From: Angiostrongylus vasorum
Lineage: Eukaryota; Nematoda; Chromadorea; Rhabditida; Metastrongylidae
Direction of reading: 5' to 3'
Length of the DNA: 64,000 bases
Assembly: GCA_018806985.1 (NCBI GenBank)
Contig: JADANN010000380.1
Location: 374,501-438,500 of the forward strand
Notes under the pieces: generated by a model
Told to the model about the DNA's origin: nothing
What the model saw: only the letters and a program-made list of their open reading frames with translations
The model's database searches: none
Position numbers and translations under genes: made by a program
In this document: in pieces, positions 36,201-46,100 of the stretch
Layout: each line of letters starts with the position of its first letter
Numbering within the stretch: the first letter of the stretch is position 1

Positions 36201-36551
36201 TTTGAACTACAGACCGTAGTTTGTCGTCATTAGATGAATCAAATCTTGACGAGAGCCTAGGCAGAATTATAGTCTGCCGCTCCTTGCGGGATATTTTCAC
36301 TGTTAATTTCTTAATTAATGTCCTTTTCTTTCCATTTAGATTCTAGCAATGGTTATAGCCCAAGAAGGTCTACTACCACTAGTTTTCAATCTACATGCGA
36401 CATTAATACTGAAAAAAGGGGTGGAAGTGGGACGCATGTTAGCTCTGCTTCTATCCGATGATACTGGAGGGGGGGTGATCAAACGGCTGGGGTCACATGT
36501 ATCAACTGTTTTGTCGTATAGAGTGCAATTTGACTGCAAAGAACTTTCCAT
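27088..36551 (-). CDS. Two-pore-domain (TWK-type) potassium channel
   Basis: Two K+ selectivity filters identify a K2P/TWK channel, a dimeric plasma-membrane leak channel. Exon 35167-34931 holds the first membrane helix and the start of pore 1 (FEFGTLTTIG). Exon 32775-32624 completes it (GYGNISPTND) and adds helix M2. Exon 28535-28389 carries pore 2 (FISFTTVGFGD) and M4. Exons 28175-28037 and 27231-27088 encode a cytosolic tail (HHLGRRFTGARDVPVWLGG) ending in TAG at 27090-27088. These joins are in phase. Two upstream exons, 36551-36377 (start ATG) and 36299-36153, are inferred: they are open, polar and basic, and their phases fit (G|TG, A|AA). The exon for the M2-M3 linker and M3, expected between 32624 and about 28588, was not found with confidence. 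The pore-2 reading frame also stays open upstream to about 28588, so that exon may be longer. The introns carry repeat families A, B, C, D and E. I do not assign a specific twk number. Confidence 0.9.
27515..27895 (+). mobile_element. Family A element, full length
   Basis: It runs from CCACGGTTTACCGTCTCATC to GCCTAAGTATCCAAGTAAG. It lies in the last part of the K2P gene, between the exons at 28037 and 27231, in opposite orientation to the gene. Confidence 0.75.
29225..29420 (-). repeat. Family E repeat
   Basis: AAGATTCGACTCAATACGAC to CATCGGCTCTGGAGAAAACG, then GACAACCTCGTG. It lies in the K2P intron. Confidence 0.5.
30080..31554. repeat. Inverted duplication with 213-bp arms and 1.05-kb spacer
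   Basis: The left arm 30080-30292 is the reverse complement of 31342-31554, with about 20 differences by eye. The spacer includes a family C SINE. Each arm can be read, pointing outward, as LAQKAILLVL.CLGALYFDR with mostly synonymous differences. Confidence 0.75.
30590..30955 (+). mobile_element. Family C tRNA-derived SINE
   Basis: It has the same structure as 19200-19590 (GGATAGCGCTGTGGAAGTGA head; tail GGATCCGCACAGTGGACATG). It lies between the arms of the 30.1/31.5 kb inverted duplication. Confidence 0.7.
31865..32050 (+). CDS. Small hydrophobic ORF, two predicted helices
   Basis: An ATG-initiated frame begins MALMAIVQHKWQ and then carries two strongly hydrophobic segments (VIYSLFIISIYVIIFLNICF and ILFLNILAALFCFTLWF). 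A GT follows the CAG at 31900, so the first 12 codons could be a separate exon. It lies in the K2P intron on the opposite strand and belongs to no repeat recognised here. Function unknown; AT-rich DNA can produce such frames by chance. Confidence 0.25.
   Translation: MALMAIVQHKWQVIYSLFIISIYVIIFLNICFPGRAVPLHRSIQILFLNILAALFCFTLWF
32948..33232 (+). mobile_element. Family B tRNA-derived SINE inside a TA microsatellite
   Basis: The best-preserved B copy: CGCATGTGGCGCAGTG head, a B-box-like GGGAACGATTCC, central domain, and an end in GACGCCGAGAGCTTTATCC. TA repeats flank both sides. It creates a spurious 192-codon plus-strand frame. Confidence 0.8.
33233..33276. repeat. (TA)n microsatellite
   Basis: TATATATACATACATATATA and further TA units, directly after a family B SINE; a matching TA tract lies before it at 32922-32947. 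Confidence 0.85.
33470..33700 (+). repeat. Family G, copy 1
   Basis: It shares an ordered set of blocks with 38380-38600: AAAGCGCAAAGTGGAGCC, ATATCTGCGTTTGATAA, then ATGACCTCTATAGAGTCCAT. Confidence 0.5.
34030..34190 (+). repeat. Family D, single partial copy
   Basis: tRNA-like segment (GTGGTGGTGAACGTGCTAGC to GCGCGTTCGTTTCCCACCG) and the following body, in the K2P intron. Confidence 0.55.
34411..34692 (+). mobile_element. Family B tRNA-derived SINE
   Basis: Head GTGTGGCGCAGTGGTCGGAG and GGGTCTCGACCCGCG, ending GATTGACCAACGCCGGGAGC. It lies in the K2P intron. Confidence 0.75.
35210..35385 (+). repeat. Family D, single partial copy
   Basis: GGTGTGGTGGTGAACGCGTT to TTGTTCGGTCCCCACCGC, then GCAAATATCTCATCACCG. 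It lies 5' of the first K2P pore exon, in the intron. Confidence 0.6.
35390..36150. other. K2P intron without recognised repeats
   Basis: No repeat family seen. It would be the intron between the inferred second exon (36153) and the first pore exon (35167). Confidence 0.35.
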
Positions 36552-37320
36552 CCAGAAAAAAATCTTCCTGGGTCTTCCATCTTCTTGTTTTTTCTGCTTT
36601 CTACTCGTTTAGATCAATGTAAGGGCAGGTAAACGTTCTTTGCCAAATTATACTGTGGATTGAGAGATAAACATCTCAAAACGGTTGTGGAATGATTCTT
36701 ACCTCCTTCCACATTCTCATCCTCCAAAAGTCTATTGCCAGATTGCCAAACGTTTACCAATCAAACAGTACAAGAAGAAACTAGTTAGGAGAAAAACATG
36801 ATTTACAGGTTAAATTGGCTCTAAGTGCTGGAATTTATCTTCGACATTACTCAACACTGTTTGAGCCATAGCGAGCCGTGTTAAAGGCCAAGCATCACCT
36901 GCTTCCATTCTCTACGCTTATAACAATGAGACTATTCGGGAAAACTTCGCATATCACAAACGTTGACATCGCTTTATAAGGACGGTTTTCTACCAGATCT
37001 TTCGGAAGTGTTCGGCCTCCATTTTATCCACCTGACCGCCGTGCTCGGCACTTTGCCTTTAGGTTACATAGCCCTAGGGTTTAAAAATCGGTTTATCTCT
37101 TCAGCGCTTTAATAGTACTACGCGATGTTGTTTTGCATAAAATGAAATTTTGGCATGAATAACAACAATAATAGTAATACTTGTGAGAAAATTTTCCAAA
37201 GGCCTACTGAACAGTGTGAATGTCATTGAAAACACTGAAAAAAAGAAGAAGTTTAGCAGTTTGCATAGAAAGTAGAACTCTGACCACATTCGTGACTGAA
37301 GACATATTCTTGGATATCCT

Positions 37321-37990
37321 GTGGAGATGACGACGAGACATCATCCGGTCGAGTCGTCGCGCAAGTCGTCGACAGCGAGGGCGTGCCGCTGTTGCGCGAC
37401 TCGCCGTCGACGACCGAGCCGATCGTCGAGCAATCAATGTGGAATCGACGTCGAAGACGAGTCGTCCCGTCGCCTTCCAAGCGACGGAATCGACGTCAAC
37501 GACGAATCACTTCGTCGTTCTCCGATCGCCTCGCTCTCGATCGGCGTCGACTGTCGACAGGCACCCTATCGAACATGCAACATTCGTGAAGACGTTTCCG
37601 ATAGAAACACTCAGACTTCAGCACATTCGCGAAGCACGGTGTTTTGGCGGTCCTGCTTCTTGTACCGGCGCCCAGTTTTTCGGCCGCTACGAATCTGTTG
37701 GGTTTCCGAAGAAAGACGATAGTTTTTCGATACCTAGAGGACTTGAAAGCTTGAAGGAATATGACAGAATTATAGAAGAGACTTTGATCTACCCATCGCT
37801 ATACTGGTATCAGTGTTGTTTCTGCTACTGCTTACTATGTGTAACTACCACCCATCATGCAGACGCGTTGTCAACATTTGAAAAAGCGTTTCGTAAATTA
37901 CGCTGTTTCTATTTCTGCATTTTTTATCACCAGTGGTTCTATTCAATGACCAATGTTCTATTCATTACGGTAATTGCAGTTGACCTCTAG
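37321..37990 (+). other. CG-rich island with long overlapping ORFs and an internal 15-codon repeat
   Basis: Bases 37320-37600 are dominated by TCGTCG/CGACGTC motifs, in sharp contrast to the AT-rich surroundings. Two plus-strand frames are open: 37321-37722 (133 codons) and 37439-37990 (183 codons). In the first, GIDVEDESSRRLPSD is followed at once by GIDVNDESLRRSPIA, and several differences between the two units are synonymous. The second frame continues through a less biased part (FVKTFPIETLRLQHIREA). No known domain was recognised. It may be a single exon of an unknown gene, part of a transposon, or low-complexity DNA. Confidence 0.35.
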
Positions 37991-38345
37991 CGGCTTACCG
38001 CCTCATCGTGGCTGGGTTTCTGGGTGTCGAGCTGCGATGTACAATAGGGATTCATCCCCAAGGTTTCCCAAGTTGAAAAGGAGTTTCCGTTAGGATGCCC
38101 AGCTAAGAGTAAACCAATACCAGGATCCACGACCGTCCTGGTACCAAACTAGTCGCATGCTAGCAAATTCCCGGCGGATCCACAAAAGCGATGACTTCAG
38201 GTAGTGGTGACGAACTGGAGAACACTTTGGCTAGGTTGACCTCTAGACTCCAGGGAAACACAATGGCTAAACCAGAAAAACACCGAAAAATGGAGACGAT
38301 GCTGCGGGCCGTGCAAAAGGCGGTTCGTCAAAGCATCCAGTGAGA
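37988..38345 (+). mobile_element. Family A element
   Basis: It starts CGGCTTACCGCCTCATCGTG and ends near GTCAAAGCATCCAG. It immediately follows the 183-codon frame of the CG-rich island. Confidence 0.7.
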
Positions 38346-38379
38346 CTACAGTTGAACTGAGACCCAACTGCCTCTCAAG

Positions 38380-38600
38380 TTATTGATCAATGTGTTCGTT
38401 TCGAGAAAAAGTTTTTTGAGTACTTCCAAATGCAGAGTGCAACTTTTCCATGGCCAACACCCGTGGGAAAATCTGCGTTGGATAAGCTATCGATTCATTA
38501 AAAGGATTGGAGGACAAGGATTCTGTGTGCGAAAATAAAATGTTAGAAAGAACGTAACCTCTATAGTGTTCCACCCGGCTACAGTGCTCTTTTTTAGCGT
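38380..38600 (+). repeat. Family G, copy 2
   Basis: Same block order as 33470-33700: AAATGCAGAGTGCAAC, AATCTGCGTTGGATAAGC, GTAACCTCTATAGTGTTCC, CCGGCTACAGTGCTC. Confidence 0.5.
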
Positions 38601-39577
38601 AGTATATAGTTATTGGAAAGCTGTATTTTAATAGTGCAGCTACATGGTGAATACTGTGGAAGGATCAGCTTGTACCACCCAAGTTTTACATGGTTTTGTC
38701 GACCTGCCAATAATCGGGATTGTTTCATGTTGTAGTTATACTGCAGCGATGGTTTCAGTGAATATTCCAAACCGTCGAAGCTGTGCTTCAAAACTTACTT
38801 TCCAGCAACTGCTCGATTGTTCAGTGGCCGGTGTGCTTCGCACAAATTATGAGCTTCTGCGACATCACTTTCACACAGTCGCGGAAAACATTACTCATCG
38901 CAGCGCCCAGAATTTCTTTCACAGAGTTTTTCTTAACACCTTTGGTATGGGAATCCACCAACGCTTCCTACATTTCTGAGGACATGATATTTTAAAAAAC
39001 CCTTCTTGATTTCCAACTTAAAAAATTCTATAGCATGGAAATAGTGAAATTAATCACGATATTTTCTTATGGACTTAATGAAACTCAAACGGAGGCGAAG
39101 ATACAATCGAGACGGTTCCCAATTTCTAGAAATAGCTAATGTCTGAAAAAGCAGTCATTTTCAAATTTAAACTTCTGTCTTTGCTTTCTTCAGAGATTCC
39201 GTTTGCCATAGTTTCTTCAGGCAGTCAGTAGAATAAACGTAAGATTTCATGCCGACTGAGGGTTCGGGTCTTCTAGGAAGAATCCGAGTTGTGGAGCAGC
39301 AAACCTTCTTTTGGTTCACAATATCCCGTAACTGTGTGGTATAGGGATGCGAAAGAGCAACCACGGCTACTTTAGGATGCAAAAAAAAGCCGGCGTTAAC
39401 TAGCATTCAACACATTATCGAAGAGGGCAGAATTCTCAAGGCGTCAGCAGAATTCACATTATAACTCGACCAATTCAAAGTGTTATGACAAGCGAGATAT
39501 GTTCAAACAGGTCACTTAACTATTACGAATAAGTAACATTCTAAAACAATCGTCTCACAAAGACCAGATTCAATCTA
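38601..39577. other. Unassigned stretch with one 111-codon frame
   Basis: A plus frame at 38644-38979 is open but has no recognised domain. The rest is featureless. Confidence 0.3.
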
Positions 39578-39960
39578 GGGTTGATAAAGATGTTTATTCG
39601 GCTAACGTTTCACCGCCTTGGTCTTCCTCCGAGCCGATGATTCGAGTCGAAGGTCCACAGACGTTCGTCTTCTCGATGTTGCATCTTTGTCTTTATATCG
39701 GGTCGAATCATTATCGGTGAAGAACTGCTCTAATCAGGCAACGTCACCATGCATCACTCCTTTATACAGGACGGTTGTTGTTGACAATAATTAGTGAAAT
39801 GAGCGGTGCTCCACTAAAAAAAGATTCGACTCTATGCGAAGACGAAGGGGCCACATAGAGAAGAAGAACGATTGTGGACCATCGACTCGGGTCATCGGCT
39901 CTGAGGAAGACGGAGATGTCGAAAGTCAGCCGAATAACTATCTTTATCACTCTTGGAGTC
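39578..39960. repeat. Family E fold-back element
   Basis: A plus E unit (39590-39765) faces a minus E unit (39800-39945), giving a long hairpin. The ends pair over GATAAAGATGTTTATTCGGC and its reverse complement near 39925-39955. Confidence 0.65.
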
Positions 39961-40108
39961 AGCTCAGTAATTCAAGATGGTAACGATTATTAATGCAGAG
40001 GTTAAATGACGGTCAGTTTAAAAAAACATTGGTTGGATCTAAGGATTTCAAAAGCTTCCCAAGGTAACTGAGTGCTGTGCTTAGCAGAGTAGGAAGGTAT
40101 AATAATTC

Positions 40109-40114
40109 TTTATT
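40109..40114 (-). terminator. AATAAA poly(A) signal overlapping the AGMO stop codon
   Basis: On the minus strand the last Gln and stop codon of AGMO read CAATAAAG, so an AATAAA hexamer spans the stop. Cleavage 10-20 nt downstream would give a very short 3' UTR, as is common in nematodes. Whether this hexamer is used is inference. Confidence 0.4.
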
Positions 40115-43100
40115 GTAGTTTTTGTGTCTTGACAACAAGTATGTTTTCGGTGGACTGCAGCAGCAAAACTACAACAGTTGATAGAAGGCCGTAGCCCACC
40201 AATGACGCGTTGCGCACCACCAGACCGGCTAGTAGCGAAAGCATCAGTCGCGAGACGTCGAAAATCACCGACATCCGACTGAAACCGTTGTTTATTGAAG
40301 TCCAATAAATAAATCACGTTTAAATGTTTTTTATTTCGACCTATGATTCAAAGACGGTTGTTTGATAAAAGGCTCAACTGATCTAATCACAGCTAATTAG
40401 TGTATCTACAGGAGGGAAATTCCATACCTCTGGTCGAAATAGAAGCCAAACATCTGGAGAAAACTCAAGAGGAACACCAGATGACAAGCGAACTCTGGCC
40501 AGGTGAGCATTTGGCGGTGTGCATCGAAATACAGACTATATGAAATGAGAATGAGCCACTGTATGAACAAATAGTAGCGAAGAGGTGCCGTTAGTGGTGG
40601 ATTGTATGGCATGACGGGATATTCCACCTAGAGCAATACTGATATTGTAATTTATAACATAACAATATTGTTATACAGAAATAAAACAATTTATTCAGCA
40701 CAAAATGTTGGAGCAGGATTCGTTTGATGAGGAAAGATCTCTTCCAGCGAAGATTTGTGCTTAGTTCGAAATCACATCGAATCGCGTAATGTTTCACCCT
40801 CACAGGATTCGAAGATGCATTTTTGGTGGAAAAGAGGAGAACGCTAAGTGCGTTGTCTTAGAATTTCTTCTTTCTCATCTAGCTGTAGGTCATGAGGCGC
40901 TACCGGTACACGGTTTGTATTTCATTCTACATTTTTCAACTATTAAAAAAACACTAAAACAAACTGTTAGGTTTACCGGTTTTGCCTCCCTAAAGGTTTA
41001 CAGCCTCATCGTGGCTGGGAAGGTGTTCATGGGTGTCAGGCTGCAATGTACAGTGGGGGATTCATCCCCACCGGCAGGGAGCCTTCAAGCTACGAAAGAT
41101 TCCTGCGGTTCCATCAAGCAGCCCAGCTAAGAGTGAACAAATACCAGGCTCCACCACCGTCGTGGTATCAAATTAGTCGCATGGTGGCAAAGCTCGCTTC
41201 GATCTACAAGGGTGGCAACTGCCTGTGGTGGTGACGATCTGGGTCAGACTTTGGCTAGGTAGACCTTGGGACTCCAAGGAATTCCAGTGGCTTAACCAGC
41301 AAATCTCCGGAGAACGGAAATTGTGCTGGAGTCCGCACAACCACTGAAGACGGGCCATCCAAGTAACCCAAGGAGGTAAGTAAAAAACCAAGAAGATACT
41401 GAAAAGCTTCCCCTTGTTGCTTGTTACGCTTATTTGAACATGTGAAGAAATCGATAATATAGAACGTAAGGATCAAATCGAAGGATTAGGCAGTGCGCGC
41501 GTAAAGTGCCGATAGGGATTCGATGACAAGCTGAAAACGTGTAAATACTTGGATACTTGGATACTCGGACGGTCCGCCTTCACGAGTTGTACAGACCCCA
41601 GCACACATTCGTTTCTTTCCCTCACAATCGTCGTCCTTGGCGATGGTTTTATTCGAGCATGGTGGCTCGTGTGATTCTCATACCGTGATCTGTAAAAATA
41701 GCTACAGCTATGGGTACAGCTGATCAACTTTGTTTACCAACACGCCCGCCCAACGTGTAGGTGGTCGTCCTAGGGGACGTTTGCATTCTCTTGGAGTCCA
41801 CTCTACTGTTCTTTTCGTCCATCTGTCGTCTGTTCTTCTCATTGTGTGACCGGCCATCTCTGCTTCGCTATCGATGTGTATTCGCACCTGTATCTCGCAG
41901 ATGTGACAGACTTCGAAGATCAGAACTTTGCATTCCGGCTAGATAATGAGCGTGCCGGTTATATTTCAGAAGACATCGCTCAAGCGCTCTGTGAGTAGTG
42001 CGAAGCATTCTTGACGTAGTTAAAGTATCAACCCTGTCTTCGCAGGATAACAGAGCGCTGGGAGGACCGTAGAATTGAAGAGATGAGCGCGGATTTTCGG
42101 GTCCCTTCAGTTGGTCGGTGGCTTCTTTGAGAGGCCCGAATGCGGCCAAAGCTGCTGTCCTTCTTCTATCTATCCCCTCCTTCATGTTGTTTTTCCATGT
42201 TCATTGATCGCCCAAGGTATACGTGCGCGGTGGTCTCTGCAATGAGAGAGCACTCCAATTCAATTTTTTCGCCTTCGCACCATGGGTTTTTCAGGAACTG
42301 GGTCTTCTTTCGATTTATGGGCAGTCCGATCTTTTTTCCCAGCTTCGTTGAGCTCGTTGATCATCGTCTCTGCTTCGCTAGTACTTCTTGAGAAGATGAC
42401 AATGTCGTCGACAAAACGAAGGTTTCATAGGAATTTTCCATCAAAACGTATGCCTTTCTCATCCCAATCGAGTGACTTCATTATCCACTGTAGAGCGGCA
42501 CTGAACAGCTTTGGCGATACTGTGTCGCCCTGTCAAACCCCTTTTCCTATGGGTATGGTAAGAAGTCGATGGAAAAGCTGTATTTTCGTAGTACAGTTCC
42601 GATAACAGTCGCACAGAGTTCTTATGTAGGACGGATCCACTTCTTGGTCGACGAGCGCTGATAGGGTTGCATTCGTTTCGACACTGTCAAACGCTTTTTA
42701 ACAGTCGACAAAGGTTAGGGACTAGAGGCAGGTGGTATTCCCGACAAAGTTCGATGACCCTGGACACGGTTTGGATGTGGTCCATACAGCAAAAATCCTT
42801 CCCGAATTCCTGCTTGTTTGACTGGTTGCGCCTCATCCAATGTCCTTGATATGCGTAAGAGGATAATCTTCGTGAAGAGCTTGTAGAGTACCCTCAACAA
42901 GCATATGGGACGATAGTTACGAAGATCCCCTTCGGTCTCACTTTCTTGGACAGGAAGACCGTACGCGACGTCCTCCATTGGTCTGGGATTTTTTGCTTTT
43001 GAAGGTAGGCTGTCATATGATTTGCGAGAAGTACATGTAAATTGTGTCCTCTACCTCTAAGGAAATCGGCGGTGACATTGTCTGGTCCTGGAGCTGTGCA

Positions 43101-46100
43101 TCTTTTTCATGCTTTCTATCGTAACTCGAACCTCCGACGGAAGAATTCCAGGTGGTTTTTCTCCAGCGAGGGATATAGGGTCAGGGACAAGGATTGTGGG
43201 ACAGAAAAGGTCGGTGTAGAACGTTTCCGCTATTAATTCCATATCATGGCGGGAACTTTTGACGATCCCATCTTCGTTCATCAGGGCTGACAGTGGAACA
43301 TCACTAATCACACAAATCCCGACGGCATTTTTCAAACTGCTTCTTTTTTCTGCTACTTTCAGTATTTCCTTCTGCTTGTACCGATGTAGATCTTCCTGCA
43401 AAGCTATTCTGCAGCTGGCATTTCTTACTAGCCATGTCAAACGTGTTGCTGTAGGATCAAGCTTCAGTTTTCTTCTCTTTTCGAGCAACTCCTTAGTAGT
43501 GACGTAGATGCGATCCGATCTTCTTGCTTGAGGAACTGGGGCGAATTCGGCACAGCTTTTCAGTCCTTCGACAAACAGCTCGTAGTCTTCGGTCGGGTCT
43601 TCTTTAATCTGCCAGTCACGTTTGGGTAGGGCTTCGTTCAGAATGTTCTTGTCGTATACAGCTAGACTTTTTTCTTCGTAGTCGATGAAGAGAATTCTTT
43701 TCCATCTTGTGGCTGAATCGAATCTTCGCGCGAAGAAGGCGGTGATCGGAACCAGTACAGAGTGACGGGACTACCGATGTGTCAAGTAGGCACCATCTTC
43801 TGTTTGTCAGAATATGGTCGAACTCCGCATGGATCATGCCGTTAGCAGACTCCCATGTCCAGCGGCGGCTTTCTTTCTTCTGGAAAAACGAGTTTCCATT
43901 GAAGAGACGTACTGCTGACAGAAGTCCTGCGAGACGGTTTCCATTCTCGTTTCTTTCTCCTAATCCAAAATTTCCGATCCTGTACTCGCTCTCGTTGGCC
44001 CTGACAACAAATTTGTGATATGCTTTATCATGGTGGATGACTTCTTTCAAGTGATAGTAGAACGCATTTAATTCGTACTCATCGGCTGCGTCGGTCGGTG
44101 AGTAGCAGTTGATGATAGTGATCTTCTTATGATGCGACAGTTGAAGACGGAAGACGGCTATGCGAGCGGAAAGGATCTCGTATTAGTCGACGAGATGGAC
44201 AATGGACGGGTGGACGACAAAGCCTCCGCCGCCGACATTTCGTGACGGGACCTTTTTTCCACGGATCACAAGGGTCCCGTTGTTTGAGTTGGCGTATGTC
44301 GGTCTTCTTGATTTTTGTTTCCTGTAATGCGATCACGTGAAATTTAATGCAATCTGCGGCTACAAGATTGGCGTGAAGATATACGTGCAAAGTAAAAAAT
44401 AATCTCCATGGCGTGTCGTGCGTGCGTGCGTCAGATCCGGTTCCAATGACGTCCTGCCTAACCCGAGATTTTCTGGCCTCTTACCGGTCGCCTCACCGCC
44501 TGACGTCATAGACGGGAGCACCCAGTGTGCGGGGGTACTGAGGCTGGCCTATTGCTGGTCGTGCAACTTGGTCCTCCCTGGAGTTCTGACGTAACCTTGC
44601 AAGGGCGTATCCAGGTCTTCACCACGATGTGGATCAGAGGGAGGTGTGTTTTCGGCGACGAATCCTTCGCTGGGTCTTCCTACTCAAACTTGGATGATTA
44701 AGCCGTGTAAATGCTGAACATTGTTTGACCAATTTCACAACTTACAATCTCGTAGGGAAACATGAACGCCAAAGATTTCCTCTACGGTAACTGCATGCTC
44801 AAACTAGCTTTTTGCAAAGACTGTTTGAAAAAAATACTGAAATAAATGAAGACCATCGATTAGCCATTGATGGCGTTGCTCGTTCTTCATTATTGATCAT
44901 ATAGAAACCATCAATCAGAGCTGTGATGACGACTGGGCACCCAGTCGTAGGCAAAAGGCTCTGTGTCCTACTTGACAGTACTGTATTACAAAAAAAAATA
45001 CAAATACACCTCAGGTATTCCTTCAGTGCTATCTTTCATATAGAGCCACAGAAAGAAGTTTTTCGTTTGCATGCCAGGAAAATACCCAGGAGGCCATAAT
45101 GCGGCTTTCACCTGAAATTCTATTTCTTAGTGTGGTTATGTTTTAGACGCCTCTTTTTTAAGGTAGTGCGATTTTCCATTTATGAATTATGCGTATTTGT
45201 ATTTTTCTAGAATTTTTCTTATAAGACTGTCTTCACATCATATATTGCGAGGATCCCTGCGCTTTTTTGCATTCGATTCGTTCCCACGCATCGATCATCC
45301 ATGAAGGTCCCTGAAATTTCGCGTATGGGTTTCGATACTGCTTGAGGGTTTCCGTTGTCTTCATGAATATCGTCGAATGCTGGTCGATTCGATTCTCCCA
45401 AGAATCCTGAACAGCTGTGCTAGAGATTTCCCACCTGGATTGGAGAGAATGTGCTGATACCATTCTAATTTTCCCAAACCCGGAGTCATGGAAGGCTAGG
45501 TGAGCTCAGAGTGGGTTGAACCAGCGCCTTGCTCGTAGTGGGCGGCATCACTTCCTCGAACTGCGTTCCTCGCGCCTTATGTATTTGCTTATTTGTTCGC
45601 TATATACATATCCAAGTAAGCTTGAATGTATAAGCCCACATAAATATATAAAAGTTATAAAGCAAACTCGTCTTGCTAAACAACCGTCGAGGGGACGGTA
45701 GACTGGTGACAGATAGAAAGGGGTTTGGTTTCGTTGTAGAAGTTGCAGCCATAGTGGGAAAGTTTGAGCCGGAAGCTAACAAATCATTATGCTACCTAGA
45801 ATGGTCGACGGCTTCCCGCAGAAGACCTGCCAAGGCCGCAGCATGCTCACCGTGGTATTCCGGATAAAATCACATTCGCCGAGTATTCCTTATCCAAATG
45901 AGGAAAGAAGGTGAAAGATTTCAACGCCACAAGTGAACCAGCTGCTAAAACTGCCGCCAGCAAGCGAACGAAATGAATGGAGAGGTGATAGAATCAGGAC
46001 AACATGGGCTACAAGAGTATTCTAGGTAAGTAAGTAATTTCAAGATACAAAAATGTGCTCCTTTTATCCTATTCCAGTCTAGATACCTACTACCTGGGGT

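Noticed and set aside
38644..38979. Papain-like reading (LTFQQLLDCS) on the plus strand
   Set aside because: Only a chance likeness to the QQLVDCS motif; no catalytic Cys, His or Asn region follows.
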